Below, piece by piece: positions 53,190 to 61,383 of a stretch of 64,000 nt of DNA. The stretch comes from Frankia sp. RB7 (GTDB lineage: Bacteria > Pseudomonadota > Alphaproteobacteria > Rhizobiales > Xanthobacteraceae). The translations under genes were made by a program, and so were the position numbers. The notes under the pieces are model-generated. The model ran no database searches. It saw only the letters and a program-made list of their open reading frames with translations, and was not told the DNA's origin. The stretch covers positions 1-64,000 of the forward strand of contig JAUEPE010000034.1 in assembly GCA_030403585.1 (NCBI GenBank). The letters run 5' to 3'. Position 1 is the first letter of the stretch, and each line of letters starts with the position of its first letter.

Positions 53190-54521
53190 ATGGCCGGACC
53201 AGCAGCATCAACCAATCCGCCCGAGATCAAGTCGCGCATCGGCGCGATCCTGCGCGCCACCAGCGGCAATTTCCTCGAGCAGTTCGACTTCTTCCTGTTC
53301 GGCTTCTATGCCGCCGCCATCGGCAAGGCGTTCTTCCCCTCGACCAATGAAACCGCATCGCTGCTCAACACGTTTGGCGTGTTCTGGCTCGGCGCGCTGA
53401 TGCGCCCCGTCGGCGCGATCGTGCTCGGCGCGTACATCGACCGCATCGGCCGCCGCAAGGGCCTGATCGTCACGCTGGCCATCATGGCCGCCGGCACTGT
53501 CGTCATCGCATTCTGCCCGACCTATGCGAGCATCGGCATTGCAGCGCCAATCATCGTGCTGCTCGGCCGCCTGCTGCAGGGCTTCTCCGCCGGCGTCGAA
53601 CTCGGCGGTGTCTCGGTCTATCTCGCTGAGATCTCCACGCCCGGCAATCGCGGCTTCTACACTTCGTTCCAGTCGTCGAGCCAGCAGGTCGCGATCTTCG
53701 TGGCGTCGATCCTCGGCTTCCTCCTGTCCGAGGTGATGCCGGCCGATACCGTCGCCGCCTGGGGCTGGCGCATTCCGTTCTTCGTCGGCTGCATGATCAT
53801 TCCCCTGATCTTCATGCTGCGGCGGACGCTCGAAGAGACACCGGCCTTCCTCGCGATGAAGAAACATCCGACGGCGAACGAAGTGTTCGCCTCCGCGCTC
53901 GCCAACTGGCGGATCGTCATCCTCGGCATGATGATCGCGATCCTGACCACGACAACGTTCTACTTCGTCACCGTCTACACGCCGACCTTCGGCAAGACCG
54001 TGCTGAAACTGTCGACGCAGGATGCGCTCCTCGTCACCCTGCTGGTCGCGGTCAGCAATTTCATCTGGAATCCGGTCGGCGGCGCGCTGTCCGACCGCAT
54101 CGGCCGCAAGCCGGTGCTGCTCGCCATCGCTGGCCTGGCGTTCGTAACTGCCTATCCTGCGCTGTCCTGGCTGGTGGCCGCGCCGACCTTCGGCAAGCTG
54201 CTCGCGGTCGAGATGATGTTCTCGTTCTATTTCGGCATGTACAGCGGCACCATGCTCGGTGCGCTGGTCGAGATCGTCCCGGCACATGTCCGCACCACCT
54301 GCTTCTCGCTCGCCTTCGCGCTCGCAGCCGCGCTGTTCGGCACCTTTACGCCGTTCGCCTCGACCTTGCTGATCGAGCACACCGGCGACAAGGCTTCTCC
54401 CGGTCTCTGGCTGATGCTCGCCGCCTTCCTCGGCATCATCGCGGCGTCGATCGTCTATCGCGGCGGCCGTCAGGCGGTGACGACATATGAGCCTGCGGCG
54501 GGGCCGGTGGCGGGACATTAA
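53190..54521 (+). CDS. MFS transporter, metabolite:H+ symporter (MHS) family
   Basis: 443 aa with twelve membrane segments. The MHS signatures are GNFLEQFDFFLFGFYA at the N-terminus and DRIGRRKGLIVTLAIMA between spans 2 and 3; the second copy SDRIGRKPVLLAIAGL follows span 8. R-L-L-Q-G-F-S-A-G is typical. MHS proteins import organic acids such as citrate or tricarballylate with protons. It is likely controlled by the LysR protein upstream. Confidence 0.88.
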   Translation: MAGPAASTNPPEIKSRIGAILRATSGNFLEQFDFFLFGFYAAAIGKAFFPSTNETASLLNTFGVFWLGALMRPVGAIVLGAYIDRIGRRKGLIVTLAIMAAGTVVIAFCPTYASIGIAAPIIVLLGRLLQGFSAGVELGGVSVYLAEISTPGNRGFYTSFQSSSQQVAIFVASILGFLLSEVMPADTVAAWGWRIPFFVGCMIIPLIFMLRRTLEETPAFLAMKKHPTANEVFASALANWRIVILGMMIAILTTTTFYFVTVYTPTFGKTVLKLSTQDALLVTLLVAVSNFIWNPVGGALSDRIGRKPVLLAIAGLAFVTAYPALSWLVAAPTFGKLLAVEMMFSFYFGMYSGTMLGALVEIVPAHVRTTCFSLAFALAAALFGTFTPFASTLLIEHTGDKASPGLWLMLAAFLGIIAASIVYRGGRQAVTTYEPAAGPVAGH

Positions 54522-54550
54522 TGGTCATTCCGGGGCACGCTCTTCCTTAA

Positions 54551-54690
54551 CCTCTCCCCCGCTTGCGGGGAGAGGTCGGAATTCGAGCGCAGCTTGAATT
54601 CCGGGTGAGGGGTAGAGGTCTCTCGACGATCTCGGGGGCGGAGAGAGCCCCTCACCCCAACCCTCTCCCCGTAAGAACGGGGCGAGGGGG
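54551..54690. repeat. REP-like palindromes between convergent genes
   Basis: CCTCTCCCC/GGGGAGAGG (54551-54575) and GGAATTC/GAATTCC (about 54578-54602), then CCCTCTCCCCG/CGGGGCGAGG further on. They are hairpins of the same CCTCTCCCC family as at 45389-45600, between the MHS carrier and Rieske genes. Confidence 0.7.
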
Positions 54691-54706
54691 CGCACCGCCA
54701 GTGCAG

Positions 54707-55120
54707 CTACAACTCCACCACCACGTATTCGCTCTCGACCTTCACAGGGATCGTCTCGGCGACATACGGGCCCTTCACCACGCTCGCACCCGGCTCGACA
54801 TGGGCCGGGTAGGCCTTCACGCGAAAGCGGCGGGGGTCGCAGTAGGACTGTCCGGTGCGGATGTCGAACTCCCAGCCGTGCCAGGGGCAGCGAATGATCT
54901 CGCCAAGTTTTGTATACTCGATCTCGCCGGGATCGCTGGATTGCGCGAGCCCGATCAGCGGCCCCTCGCACAGCGCCGCGCCCTGATGCGGGCAGCGGTT
55001 CATCAGGCCAAAATATTCGCCCTTGATGTTGAAGACCGCGATCGGTCGTCCGTCGATCTCCAGGAATTTTCGCGTGCCGGGCGGCAGTTCATCGACCGCG
55101 GCAATGACATGCCGCGCCAT
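54707..55120 (-). CDS. Rieske [2Fe-2S] ferredoxin
   Basis: 137 aa from the ATG at 55120, which shares one base with the stop of the amidohydrolase gene. The Rieske cluster ligands are C-x-H in NRCPHQGAAL and C-x2-H in IRCPWHGWEF. No catalytic oxygenase domain is present, so it is an electron carrier or a small domain partner. It is the last gene of the amidohydrolase operon; the oxygenase that it might serve is not in the window. Confidence 0.88.
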   Translation of the reverse strand: MARHVIAAVDELPPGTRKFLEIDGRPIAVFNIKGEYFGLMNRCPHQGAALCEGPLIGLAQSSDPGEIEYTKLGEIIRCPWHGWEFDIRTGQSYCDPRRFRVKAYPAHVEPGASVVKGPYVAETIPVKVESEYVVVEL

Positions 55121-56229
55121 CAAGCTATTCCGTACAGCTTTTTGGCATTGCCGAGATAGAACGCCTCGCGATTGGCTTCGCTGACGCCCGCCGGCAGCAC
55201 GCGCGACGGCTCGTCGTAATCCCAATGCGGATAGTCGGTTGCGAACAGCAGACGGTCCCAGCCGATCCAGTTGATGACGTCGAACAGATCCTCGCGCCGC
55301 TCCGGATCCTCCATCGGCTGCGTGGTCCACCACACCTGCTCGCGGATATATTCCGACGGCGGCCGTTTAACATGCGGCACCTCGCTCCTGAGCCGCTGCC
55401 AGACCTTGTCGAGCCGCCACGCCAGCGACGGCGCCCAGCCGAAGCCGGCCTCGATCATCACCATCTTCAGTTTCGGAAAGCGCTCGAACACGCCTTCCAG
55501 AACAAGGCTCGCCAGCGCCGATTGCTGGCACTGCGAGTGCCCCACCATCTCCTCGATGTAATAGGACGGCCAGCCCGACGGCGTGATCGGGTTGCCGCCG
55601 AAGCCGAAGGCGTGCACGCCGACCGGCAAGCCCGCCTCTTCTGCGGCCTGATAGATCGGCCAGTAGCGGCGCTGGCCGAGTGGCTCGACATTGCGGCTCA
55701 GCAGCAGTACCTGGACGAAATTCTTGTCGCCGGCGCGCTCGCGGATTTCGGCAGCGGCCGACAGACCGTCCTCATTGCCAACGACGATCGAGGCCTTCAG
55801 ACGCTTGTCCTTGCTGGTCCATTTGTCGATCTGCCAGTCGTTTATGGCCGAGCATAGTGCGGCCGAGAGCTCGTGATTGCGGATACCCTGGCCGGTGTTG
55901 AGCGGATTGAGTACGCCGAGCTGCACATTGTTGGGATCGAGCAGCTGCTTCTGCATGAAAGACAGCGAGGAGCCCTGCGGGCCCCCCTCCGGCGGATAGG
56001 CGTCGCGGCGCGAGGCGTTGGGCTGTGCCTTCGGATAGGGCGGGCCTTCCATCATGCCCTGATAGGCATGAACGCCGTAGACTTCGAGGTGATGTTGCCA
56101 GCGTTTGGCGAGATAAGGATAGAGTTCGGTCCGGGTCGCGCGCGCCGGATGGATGTCGCAGTCCGCAATCGCGGTCTTCGTCGTCGGGCGGGAAGCGGCC
56201 TCTAGGTTCTCGCGGAACTGAATATTCAT
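55120..56229 (-). CDS. Amidohydrolase_2 family protein (paralogue A)
   Basis: 369 aa. Metal-dependent TIM-barrel hydrolase of the ACMSD-like family: N-terminal D-x-H in IADCDIHPA, histidines in LPVGVHAFGFGG and SSYYIEEMVGHS-like region, and the aspartate in LLFATDYPHWDYD. The family decarboxylates or hydrolyses ring-derived compounds. It is 26 bp downstream of a similar gene; the two share WPIYxAAExxxLPVGxHA. Confidence 0.85.
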   Translation of the reverse strand: MNIQFRENLEAASRPTTKTAIADCDIHPARATRTELYPYLAKRWQHHLEVYGVHAYQGMMEGPPYPKAQPNASRRDAYPPEGGPQGSSLSFMQKQLLDPNNVQLGVLNPLNTGQGIRNHELSAALCSAINDWQIDKWTSKDKRLKASIVVGNEDGLSAAAEIRERAGDKNFVQVLLLSRNVEPLGQRRYWPIYQAAEEAGLPVGVHAFGFGGNPITPSGWPSYYIEEMVGHSQCQQSALASLVLEGVFERFPKLKMVMIEAGFGWAPSLAWRLDKVWQRLRSEVPHVKRPPSEYIREQVWWTTQPMEDPERREDLFDVINWIGWDRLLFATDYPHWDYDEPSRVLPAGVSEANREAFYLGNAKKLYGIA

Positions 56230-56254
56230 CGCCTTGCCTCCTTTGGCAGCGGGC

Positions 56255-57313
56255 TTACGTCAGGCGGGGATAGGTTGCATGCGGGTTGTCGATCATGATC
56301 TTGCGCACGAGATCGGGGGTGAGACCCTCGGGCAGCGCGTCCTGGCCGTCGAACTGCCAGTGCGGATAGTCCGTGGAGAATAAGACCAATTCGTCGGACT
56401 GCATATGATCAAACAGGCGAATTAATGTCGCTTCGTCCGGCGGCGCATCAAATGGCTGTAACGAGAAGCGGATGTTGCTGCGCACAATTTCCAGCGGCGC
56501 CCGATCGACCCAGGGCGTCTCCATCCGCACCCCGCGCCAGAACTTGTGCAGGCGCCAGAGAAAAGGTGAGATCCAGGAGACGCCGGATTCCAGCATCACC
56601 ATCTTCAGCCGCGGATATTTGGCGAACACGCCCTCGACGATCAGGCTGGTGAGCTGGGCCTGGAACGCCTGGGCCTGACCGACATAATCCTCAATGTGAT
56701 AGGACCCCCATCCCACCGCGGTCGGCGGATTGTGATAGGCGGAACCGGCGTGGATCCCGACCGGCAGGTCGAGCCGTTCCGCTGCCTCGTAGATCGGCCA
56801 TAGCGCGCGCTTGCCGAGCGGCGTGTCGCCCATCACAAGCATCAGCACCTGCACGAAGCGCTTGTCCTGGGCGCAACGCTCGATCTCGGCGACGGCCTTC
56901 TCGACGCTTTGCGTCGGGATCACGATCGAGCCGCGCAGCCGCGAATCGCGATCGAGCCATTGCTTCGCGAGCCACTCGTTCAGCGCGCGGCAGAAGGCGG
57001 CCTGCAAATCTTCCGAAAACACCATCTGCACGCCGTAAAGCGGGTTGCAGATGGCGTGCGTGAGCTGGAAGGGATCGAGCACATGCCGCTGCATGTCCTC
57101 CAGGCTCTCGCCCGGCTTGCCACTCTCGGGCCGCCATTCGGGCCGCGCCACGATCGGCGAGTTCTTCGGATAGGATTGCGAGACGAGGTCGACCATGCCG
57201 CGCGTCGTCACCTGATCGCGCCAATAGTCGTTCAGGTACGGCAGCAGGCTGGTCAGATGCGGCACGGCCGGATGCACGTCGCAATCCACGCCGCCGGCGA
57301 TCAGGGACGCCAT
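56255..57313 (-). CDS. Amidohydrolase_2 family protein (paralogue B)
   Basis: The start is put at the ATG at 57313 (MASLIAGGVD) after GAGAG; 352 aa. D-x-H is in GVDCDVHPAVP; later histidines are in DLPVGIHAGSAYH; the aspartate is in LVLFSTDYPHWQFD. It leads the three-gene operon with paralogue A and the Rieske ferredoxin, which probably act on one aromatic or heterocyclic substrate. Confidence 0.85.
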   Translation of the reverse strand: MASLIAGGVDCDVHPAVPHLTSLLPYLNDYWRDQVTTRGMVDLVSQSYPKNSPIVARPEWRPESGKPGESLEDMQRHVLDPFQLTHAICNPLYGVQMVFSEDLQAAFCRALNEWLAKQWLDRDSRLRGSIVIPTQSVEKAVAEIERCAQDKRFVQVLMLVMGDTPLGKRALWPIYEAAERLDLPVGIHAGSAYHNPPTAVGWGSYHIEDYVGQAQAFQAQLTSLIVEGVFAKYPRLKMVMLESGVSWISPFLWRLHKFWRGVRMETPWVDRAPLEIVRSNIRFSLQPFDAPPDEATLIRLFDHMQSDELVLFSTDYPHWQFDGQDALPEGLTPDLVRKIMIDNPHATYPRLT

Positions 57314-57481
57314 GACGTCTCTCTTCTCACGTTTCCTCGTCGTGTCTTGTCGCGGGCGGCGCTCGGCCGCCTCGCCTTGTCCGCCATTCAAGCAGGCCTG
57401 CCCTCCGCCCGCAACTCGGCCAAGGCGTCTGTCATATGCTAGGAAGGCTGAGCTCAGTTGCGAGGGAACGTGGGGTTAGGG

Positions 57482-57964
57482 ATGAAAGAGCTCGTCGACA
57501 TTGCGGAACAGGTCGCCGCCAAACTGATCGCGCGCCAACAGACCATTGCGGTCGCGGAATCCTCGACCGGCGGCCTGATCGCGGCGAGCCTGCTCGCGGT
57601 GCCCGGCGCCTCCGCCTATTTCCTCGGCGGCGCGGTGGTCTACACCCGCGATGCCAGGCGTGTGCTGATGGATATTTCGGACGAAGCAATGAAGGGCTTT
57701 CGCTCCTCCTCAGAGCCCTACGCGGAACTGCTGGCCGAACAAATGCGCGGCCGCTTCAGCTCCGACTGGGGCCTCTCCGAGACCGGCGCAGCCGGCCCGA
57801 CCGGCAACCGCTACGGCGACGCCGCCGGCCATAGCTGCATGGCGGTCGCGGGGCCCGCGGCCGAGGTGATGACGCTGGAGACGGGCAATAACGACCGGTT
57901 CGCCAACATGCAGGTGTTCGCGGCGACGGCGCTGAACTTGTTGCTGAAGAAGCTGGAGGGGTGA
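57482..57964 (+). CDS. CinA C-terminal domain protein (nicotinamide-nucleotide amidohydrolase-like)
   Basis: 160 aa from the ATG at 57482. It corresponds to the CinA C-terminal (PncC) domain: IAVAESSTGGLIAASLLAVPG, then ETGAAGPTGNRYGD. The enzyme deamidates nicotinamide mononucleotide in pyridine-nucleotide recycling. The N-terminal molybdopterin-binding-like domain of full CinA is absent. Confidence 0.85.
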   Translation: MKELVDIAEQVAAKLIARQQTIAVAESSTGGLIAASLLAVPGASAYFLGGAVVYTRDARRVLMDISDEAMKGFRSSSEPYAELLAEQMRGRFSSDWGLSETGAAGPTGNRYGDAAGHSCMAVAGPAAEVMTLETGNNDRFANMQVFAATALNLLLKKLEG

Positions 57965-58014
57965 GCGGCTGGGCGGTGTGAGTGAGTCGGGTCGTTCTCA
58001 CCACAAACATTGCC

Positions 58015-58042
58015 GTCATCGCCCGGCTTGACCGGGCATGAC
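58015..58042. repeat. Short palindromic repeat (GTCATCGCCCGG type)
   Basis: GTCAT-C-GCCCGG-N5-CCGGGC-ATGAC forms a hairpin between CinA and DUF1488 genes. It resembles other short intergenic palindromes of this genome. Confidence 0.65.
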
Positions 58043-58061
58043 AGCGGAGAGTGAAGCGACG

Positions 58062-58337
58062 TCACCTCCCCAAATGCCGCGTAAAAATCCGCACCACGTA
58101 GCCCTTGAATCGCGGCGCCTCGTCGTAAAGGTCCGACGCGACCCGCTCGATCGTCTCGCGCAGCGACATGAACTGCGCCTGGCGGGCGCTGCTTTCGGTG
58201 CCCTGCATGCCCGCGAGCTCGTCCATCGCTGCATCGCTGATCTGGCAATGCACGACGGCCCCGTCATTCGTCATGGTGAAGCGGAAAGCCAGACGTTCGA
58301 GGTCATGGCCGATGATCTTGTCGCGCGCCAGCGGCAT
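58062..58337 (-). CDS. DUF1488 protein
   Basis: 91 aa from the ATG at 58337; a TTG one codon earlier is possible. The family pattern is visible: RLAFRFTMTNDGAVVHCQIS at the N-terminus and SDLYDEAPRFKGYVVRIF at the end. DUF1488 has no known function. It lies 78 bp downstream of amn on the same strand. Confidence 0.75.
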   Translation of the reverse strand: MPLARDKIIGHDLERLAFRFTMTNDGAVVHCQISDAAMDELAGMQGTESSARQAQFMSLRETIERVASDLYDEAPRFKGYVVRIFTRHLGR

Positions 58338-58415
58338 CAAGTCGTCCCGGTCGAGCCCCCGCGCCGGACAATGCTGAAAATCTTTCCGCTTGTCAGCAGG
58401 AAACAGAGACCTCGC

Positions 58416-59885
58416 CTACTGGAACGCGACTTCGGCAAAGCTGCGCAGCTTGCGCGAATGCAACCGCTCCGATTCCTGCTGCTTGAGCCGTTCCAGCGCC
58501 TTGAGGCCAATCTCGAGATGCTGGCCGACGCGGCGGCGGTAGAATTCGCTGGCCATGCCGGCGAGCTTGATCTCGCCATGCAGCGGCTTGTCGGAGACGC
58601 AGAGCAACGTGCCATAGGGCACGCGGAAGCGGTAACCGTTGGCGGCGATCGCAGCCGATTCCATGTCGAGCGCAACTGCGCGCGATTGCGACATGCGGCG
58701 AATGACCTCGGGCCCCGAGATCTCCCAATTGCGGTTGTCGACGCTGGCGACCGTGCCCGTTCGCATCAAGCGCTTGAGCTCGAAACCTTCAAGGCCGGTG
58801 ACGTCCTCGACCGCCTGCTCCAACGCCACCTGCATCTCGGCCAGCGCCGGGATCGGCACCCACAGCGGCAGCTCGCGATCGAGCACGTGGTCCTCGCGTA
58901 CGTATCCGTGCGCGAGCACATAGTCGCCGAGCCGCTGCGTGTTGCGCAAGCCGGCGCAATGCCCGAGCATCAGCCAGGCATGCGGCCGCAGCACCGCGAC
59001 GTGATCGGTGACGTTGCGCGCGTTGGACGGACCGGTGCCGATATTGATCAGGGTGATGCCGCGATAGCCGGGCATGACCAGATGGAAAGCCGGCATCTGC
59101 GGAATACGCGTGGGCGCATCGCCAATCGTCGCACCGCCGCTGCGCGTAATCACGTTGCCCGGCGCAACGAAGGCGTCGAGCCCGGCCTCGCCGGACTGAA
59201 GCCGCTGCTGACACATCTGCGCGAAGGCATCGACGTAGAACTGGTAGTTGGTGAAGATGACAAAGTTCTGGAAATGCTCGGGATCGGTGCCGGTGTAGTG
59301 ATAGAGCCGGCGCAGCGAGTAGTCGACGCGGGCCGCACGAAACAGCGACAGCGGCTCGGGCGCACCCGGCTGGAGTTCGAAGGTGCCGTCGGCGATTGAA
59401 TCGTCCATGGTGGCGAGATCAGGCACGTCGAACGCATCGCGCAGCGATCGCGTCACGGGCGAATTCTCGCTGGTGGTGATGGCGGCTTCGATGTTGATGT
59501 CGCGGCGATAGGCGAAGTGGACCGGGATCGGCTCGGCGGACTCGCCGATCTCGACGGGTACGCCGTGGTTCTGGATCAGGAGGCCGATCTGCTCGGTGAG
59601 ATAGGCCCGGAACAGATCCGGTCGTGTCACGCTGGTCTCGTGCACGCCGGGCCGGGCGACGAAGCCATAGGCGAGACGCGAATCCAGCCGCGCATGGGTC
59701 GCGGTGGTGAGGCGGACGAAGGGATAATAGGCCCGCACCCGCGTCGTGATCGCTTCGCCGGAGACATAGGCTTCGAAGCGGTCGCGCAGGAATTTTGTGT
59801 TGCGCTCGTAGATTTCTTCGAGGCGGGCGACGGCGAGACCAGCGTCGGTGAAGGACTTTGTGGCGATGGAGGGCGGGGTTTGCAT
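58416..59885 (-). CDS. amn: AMP nucleosidase
   Basis: The start is the ATG at 59885 (MQTPPSIA); 489 aa, as in known AMP nucleosidases. It hydrolyses AMP to adenine and ribose 5-phosphate. The N-terminal regulatory domain (RAYYPFVRLTTATHARLDSR) is followed by a nucleoside-phosphorylase-like catalytic domain with INIGTGPSNARN, LMLGHCAGLR and AVALDMESAAIAANGYRF. It is upstream of DUF1488. Confidence 0.92.
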   Translation of the reverse strand: MQTPPSIATKSFTDAGLAVARLEEIYERNTKFLRDRFEAYVSGEAITTRVRAYYPFVRLTTATHARLDSRLAYGFVARPGVHETSVTRPDLFRAYLTEQIGLLIQNHGVPVEIGESAEPIPVHFAYRRDINIEAAITTSENSPVTRSLRDAFDVPDLATMDDSIADGTFELQPGAPEPLSLFRAARVDYSLRRLYHYTGTDPEHFQNFVIFTNYQFYVDAFAQMCQQRLQSGEAGLDAFVAPGNVITRSGGATIGDAPTRIPQMPAFHLVMPGYRGITLINIGTGPSNARNVTDHVAVLRPHAWLMLGHCAGLRNTQRLGDYVLAHGYVREDHVLDRELPLWVPIPALAEMQVALEQAVEDVTGLEGFELKRLMRTGTVASVDNRNWEISGPEVIRRMSQSRAVALDMESAAIAANGYRFRVPYGTLLCVSDKPLHGEIKLAGMASEFYRRRVGQHLEIGLKALERLKQQESERLHSRKLRSFAEVAFQ

Positions 59886-59942
59886 GGTTCGACGCCGGGT
59901 TGTTGAGGCTTGAGTCGAACTATAGCAAAGAACGAAGTGCCC

Positions 59943-60023
59943 CGTCATTGCGAGCGCAGCGAAGCAATCCAGAAATCTCGCTGCGGAGGCAGACTGGATT
60001 GCTTCGCTACGCTCGCAATGACA
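59943..60023. repeat. Palindromic intergenic repeat, copy 4
   Basis: 81 bp with ends CGTCATTGCGAGCGCAGCG / CGCTACGCTCGCAATGAC and inner AAGCAATCCAG / CTGGATTGCTTCG, between amn and the type I secretion genes. Confidence 0.9.
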
Positions 60024-60048
60024 GGTGGAGACGACGCGCTTTCGCGCG

Positions 60049-61383
60049 TCACTTCTCGCGGAACGCCCGCATGAACTGGTCGTGCAGCGGCTTCATCAGA
60101 TAGGACAGCATGGTGCGGTCGCCGGTCTGGACGAAGGCCTCCGCCGGCATGCCGGGAATCAACTTGGAATCGCCGAGCTTGGCGACCTCTTCCGCCGACA
60201 GCGAGACGCGGATGGTGTAGTAGCTCTGGCCGGTGCGCTGATCGGTGGTGACGTCAGGCGAGACGCGGGTGACGACACCGTTGAGCTCGGGTGTGGTGCG
60301 CTGGTTGAAGGCGGAGAGGCGCAGCAGCGTCTTCTGGCCGATCTGGAGCTTGTCGATATCGACCGGATTGACCTTGGCCTCGACCTGGAGGTCGTCGGCC
60401 TGCGGCACGATCAGCATCAGGGTGTCGCCGGCGGTGACGACGCCGCCGACGGTGTGCACCGTCGATTGCAGCACCATGCCGTCCTGCGGCGCGCGGATGT
60501 CGACGCGGCGGAGCTGGTCTTCGGCCGCGACCTTGCGCTCGATCATTTCGCCGATCTTGTCGTTGGTCTCGCGCAAATCCTTGGAGACCTCGCTCACCAT
60601 GTCCTTGTCGACCTGGATGATCTGGAGCTCGGTCTCGGTGATCTTGCCCTTGGCCTGCGCCCGCGAGGCGATGTACTGCGCGCGCTCGCCGTTGAGGCGG
60701 GCAGAGTCGCGCTCGAGCGTCGTCAGACGCGAGATCTGCACCAGGTGCTTGTCATAGAGGTCGCGAACGCCAATGAGCTCCTGCTGCACCAGCGAAATCT
60801 CCTTGTCCTTGGCTTTCTCCTGTGCAGAGAGACCTTCGATTTCCTCGTTGAGCTGCTGGATGCGCTCGCGGAGCTGCGCCTTCTGGCCCGCGCGGCCGTT
60901 GACGCGGACGTCGAACAATTTGGTTTCGGCGGAGAGCAGCACCTTGACGTCGGGATCGTTGCCGCGATCGAGCAGCGATTGCGGGAACTCGATCTTGTCG
61001 AGGCCGCGCTGCTCGGCCTGAAGGCGCGCTGCGCGTGCCTGCCCGGCGTCGAGATTCTTGGTGACGATGGCGAGGTTGGCCTTGGTGACGGTGTCGTCGA
61101 GCCGCACCACGATATCGCCGGCCTTGACCACATCGCCGTCGCGGGCGCGCACCTCGCCGACCACGCCGCCGGTCGGATGCTGCACCTTCTTGACGTTGGA
61201 TTCGACCACGATCTGGCCCGGCGCGATCAGCGCGCCGGAGATTTGTACCGTGGCCGACCACCCGCCGAGGCCGATGGCCAGCACCAGCACGATCGAGATC
61301 CCGAGGATCAGGTGAAAACGGATCGATTCCCGCACCGTCCTGGTCGCGGCGGGTTTCGGTCCGGCAACCGTCATCGTGCTCAT
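60049..61383 (-). CDS. HlyD-family type I secretion adaptor
   Basis: 444 aa. One membrane helix at about 24-45 (LILGISIVLVLAIGLGGWSA), then the barrel/lipoyl region (VKKVQHPTGGVVGEVRARDGD) and long coiled-coil hairpins, then the beta-barrel LLRLSAFNQRTTPELNG. It bridges the inner-membrane ABC exporter and an outer-membrane TolC. Its ATG overlaps the stop of the ABC gene (ATGA). No TolC or RTX substrate gene is in the window. Confidence 0.9.
   Translation of the reverse strand: MSTMTVAGPKPAATRTVRESIRFHLILGISIVLVLAIGLGGWSATVQISGALIAPGQIVVESNVKKVQHPTGGVVGEVRARDGDVVKAGDIVVRLDDTVTKANLAIVTKNLDAGQARAARLQAEQRGLDKIEFPQSLLDRGNDPDVKVLLSAETKLFDVRVNGRAGQKAQLRERIQQLNEEIEGLSAQEKAKDKEISLVQQELIGVRDLYDKHLVQISRLTTLERDSARLNGERAQYIASRAQAKGKITETELQIIQVDKDMVSEVSKDLRETNDKIGEMIERKVAAEDQLRRVDIRAPQDGMVLQSTVHTVGGVVTAGDTLMLIVPQADDLQVEAKVNPVDIDKLQIGQKTLLRLSAFNQRTTPELNGVVTRVSPDVTTDQRTGQSYYTIRVSLSAEEVAKLGDSKLIPGMPAEAFVQTGDRTMLSYLMKPLHDQFMRAFREK

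Noticed and set aside
53208..54518. Minus-strand ORF of 436 aa
   Set aside because: Antisense shadow of the MHS carrier gene; composition is charged and repetitive as expected for a complement of membrane-protein codons.
58038..59399. Plus-strand ORF of 453 aa
   Set aside because: Antisense shadow of the AMP nucleosidase gene, which shows full family motifs.
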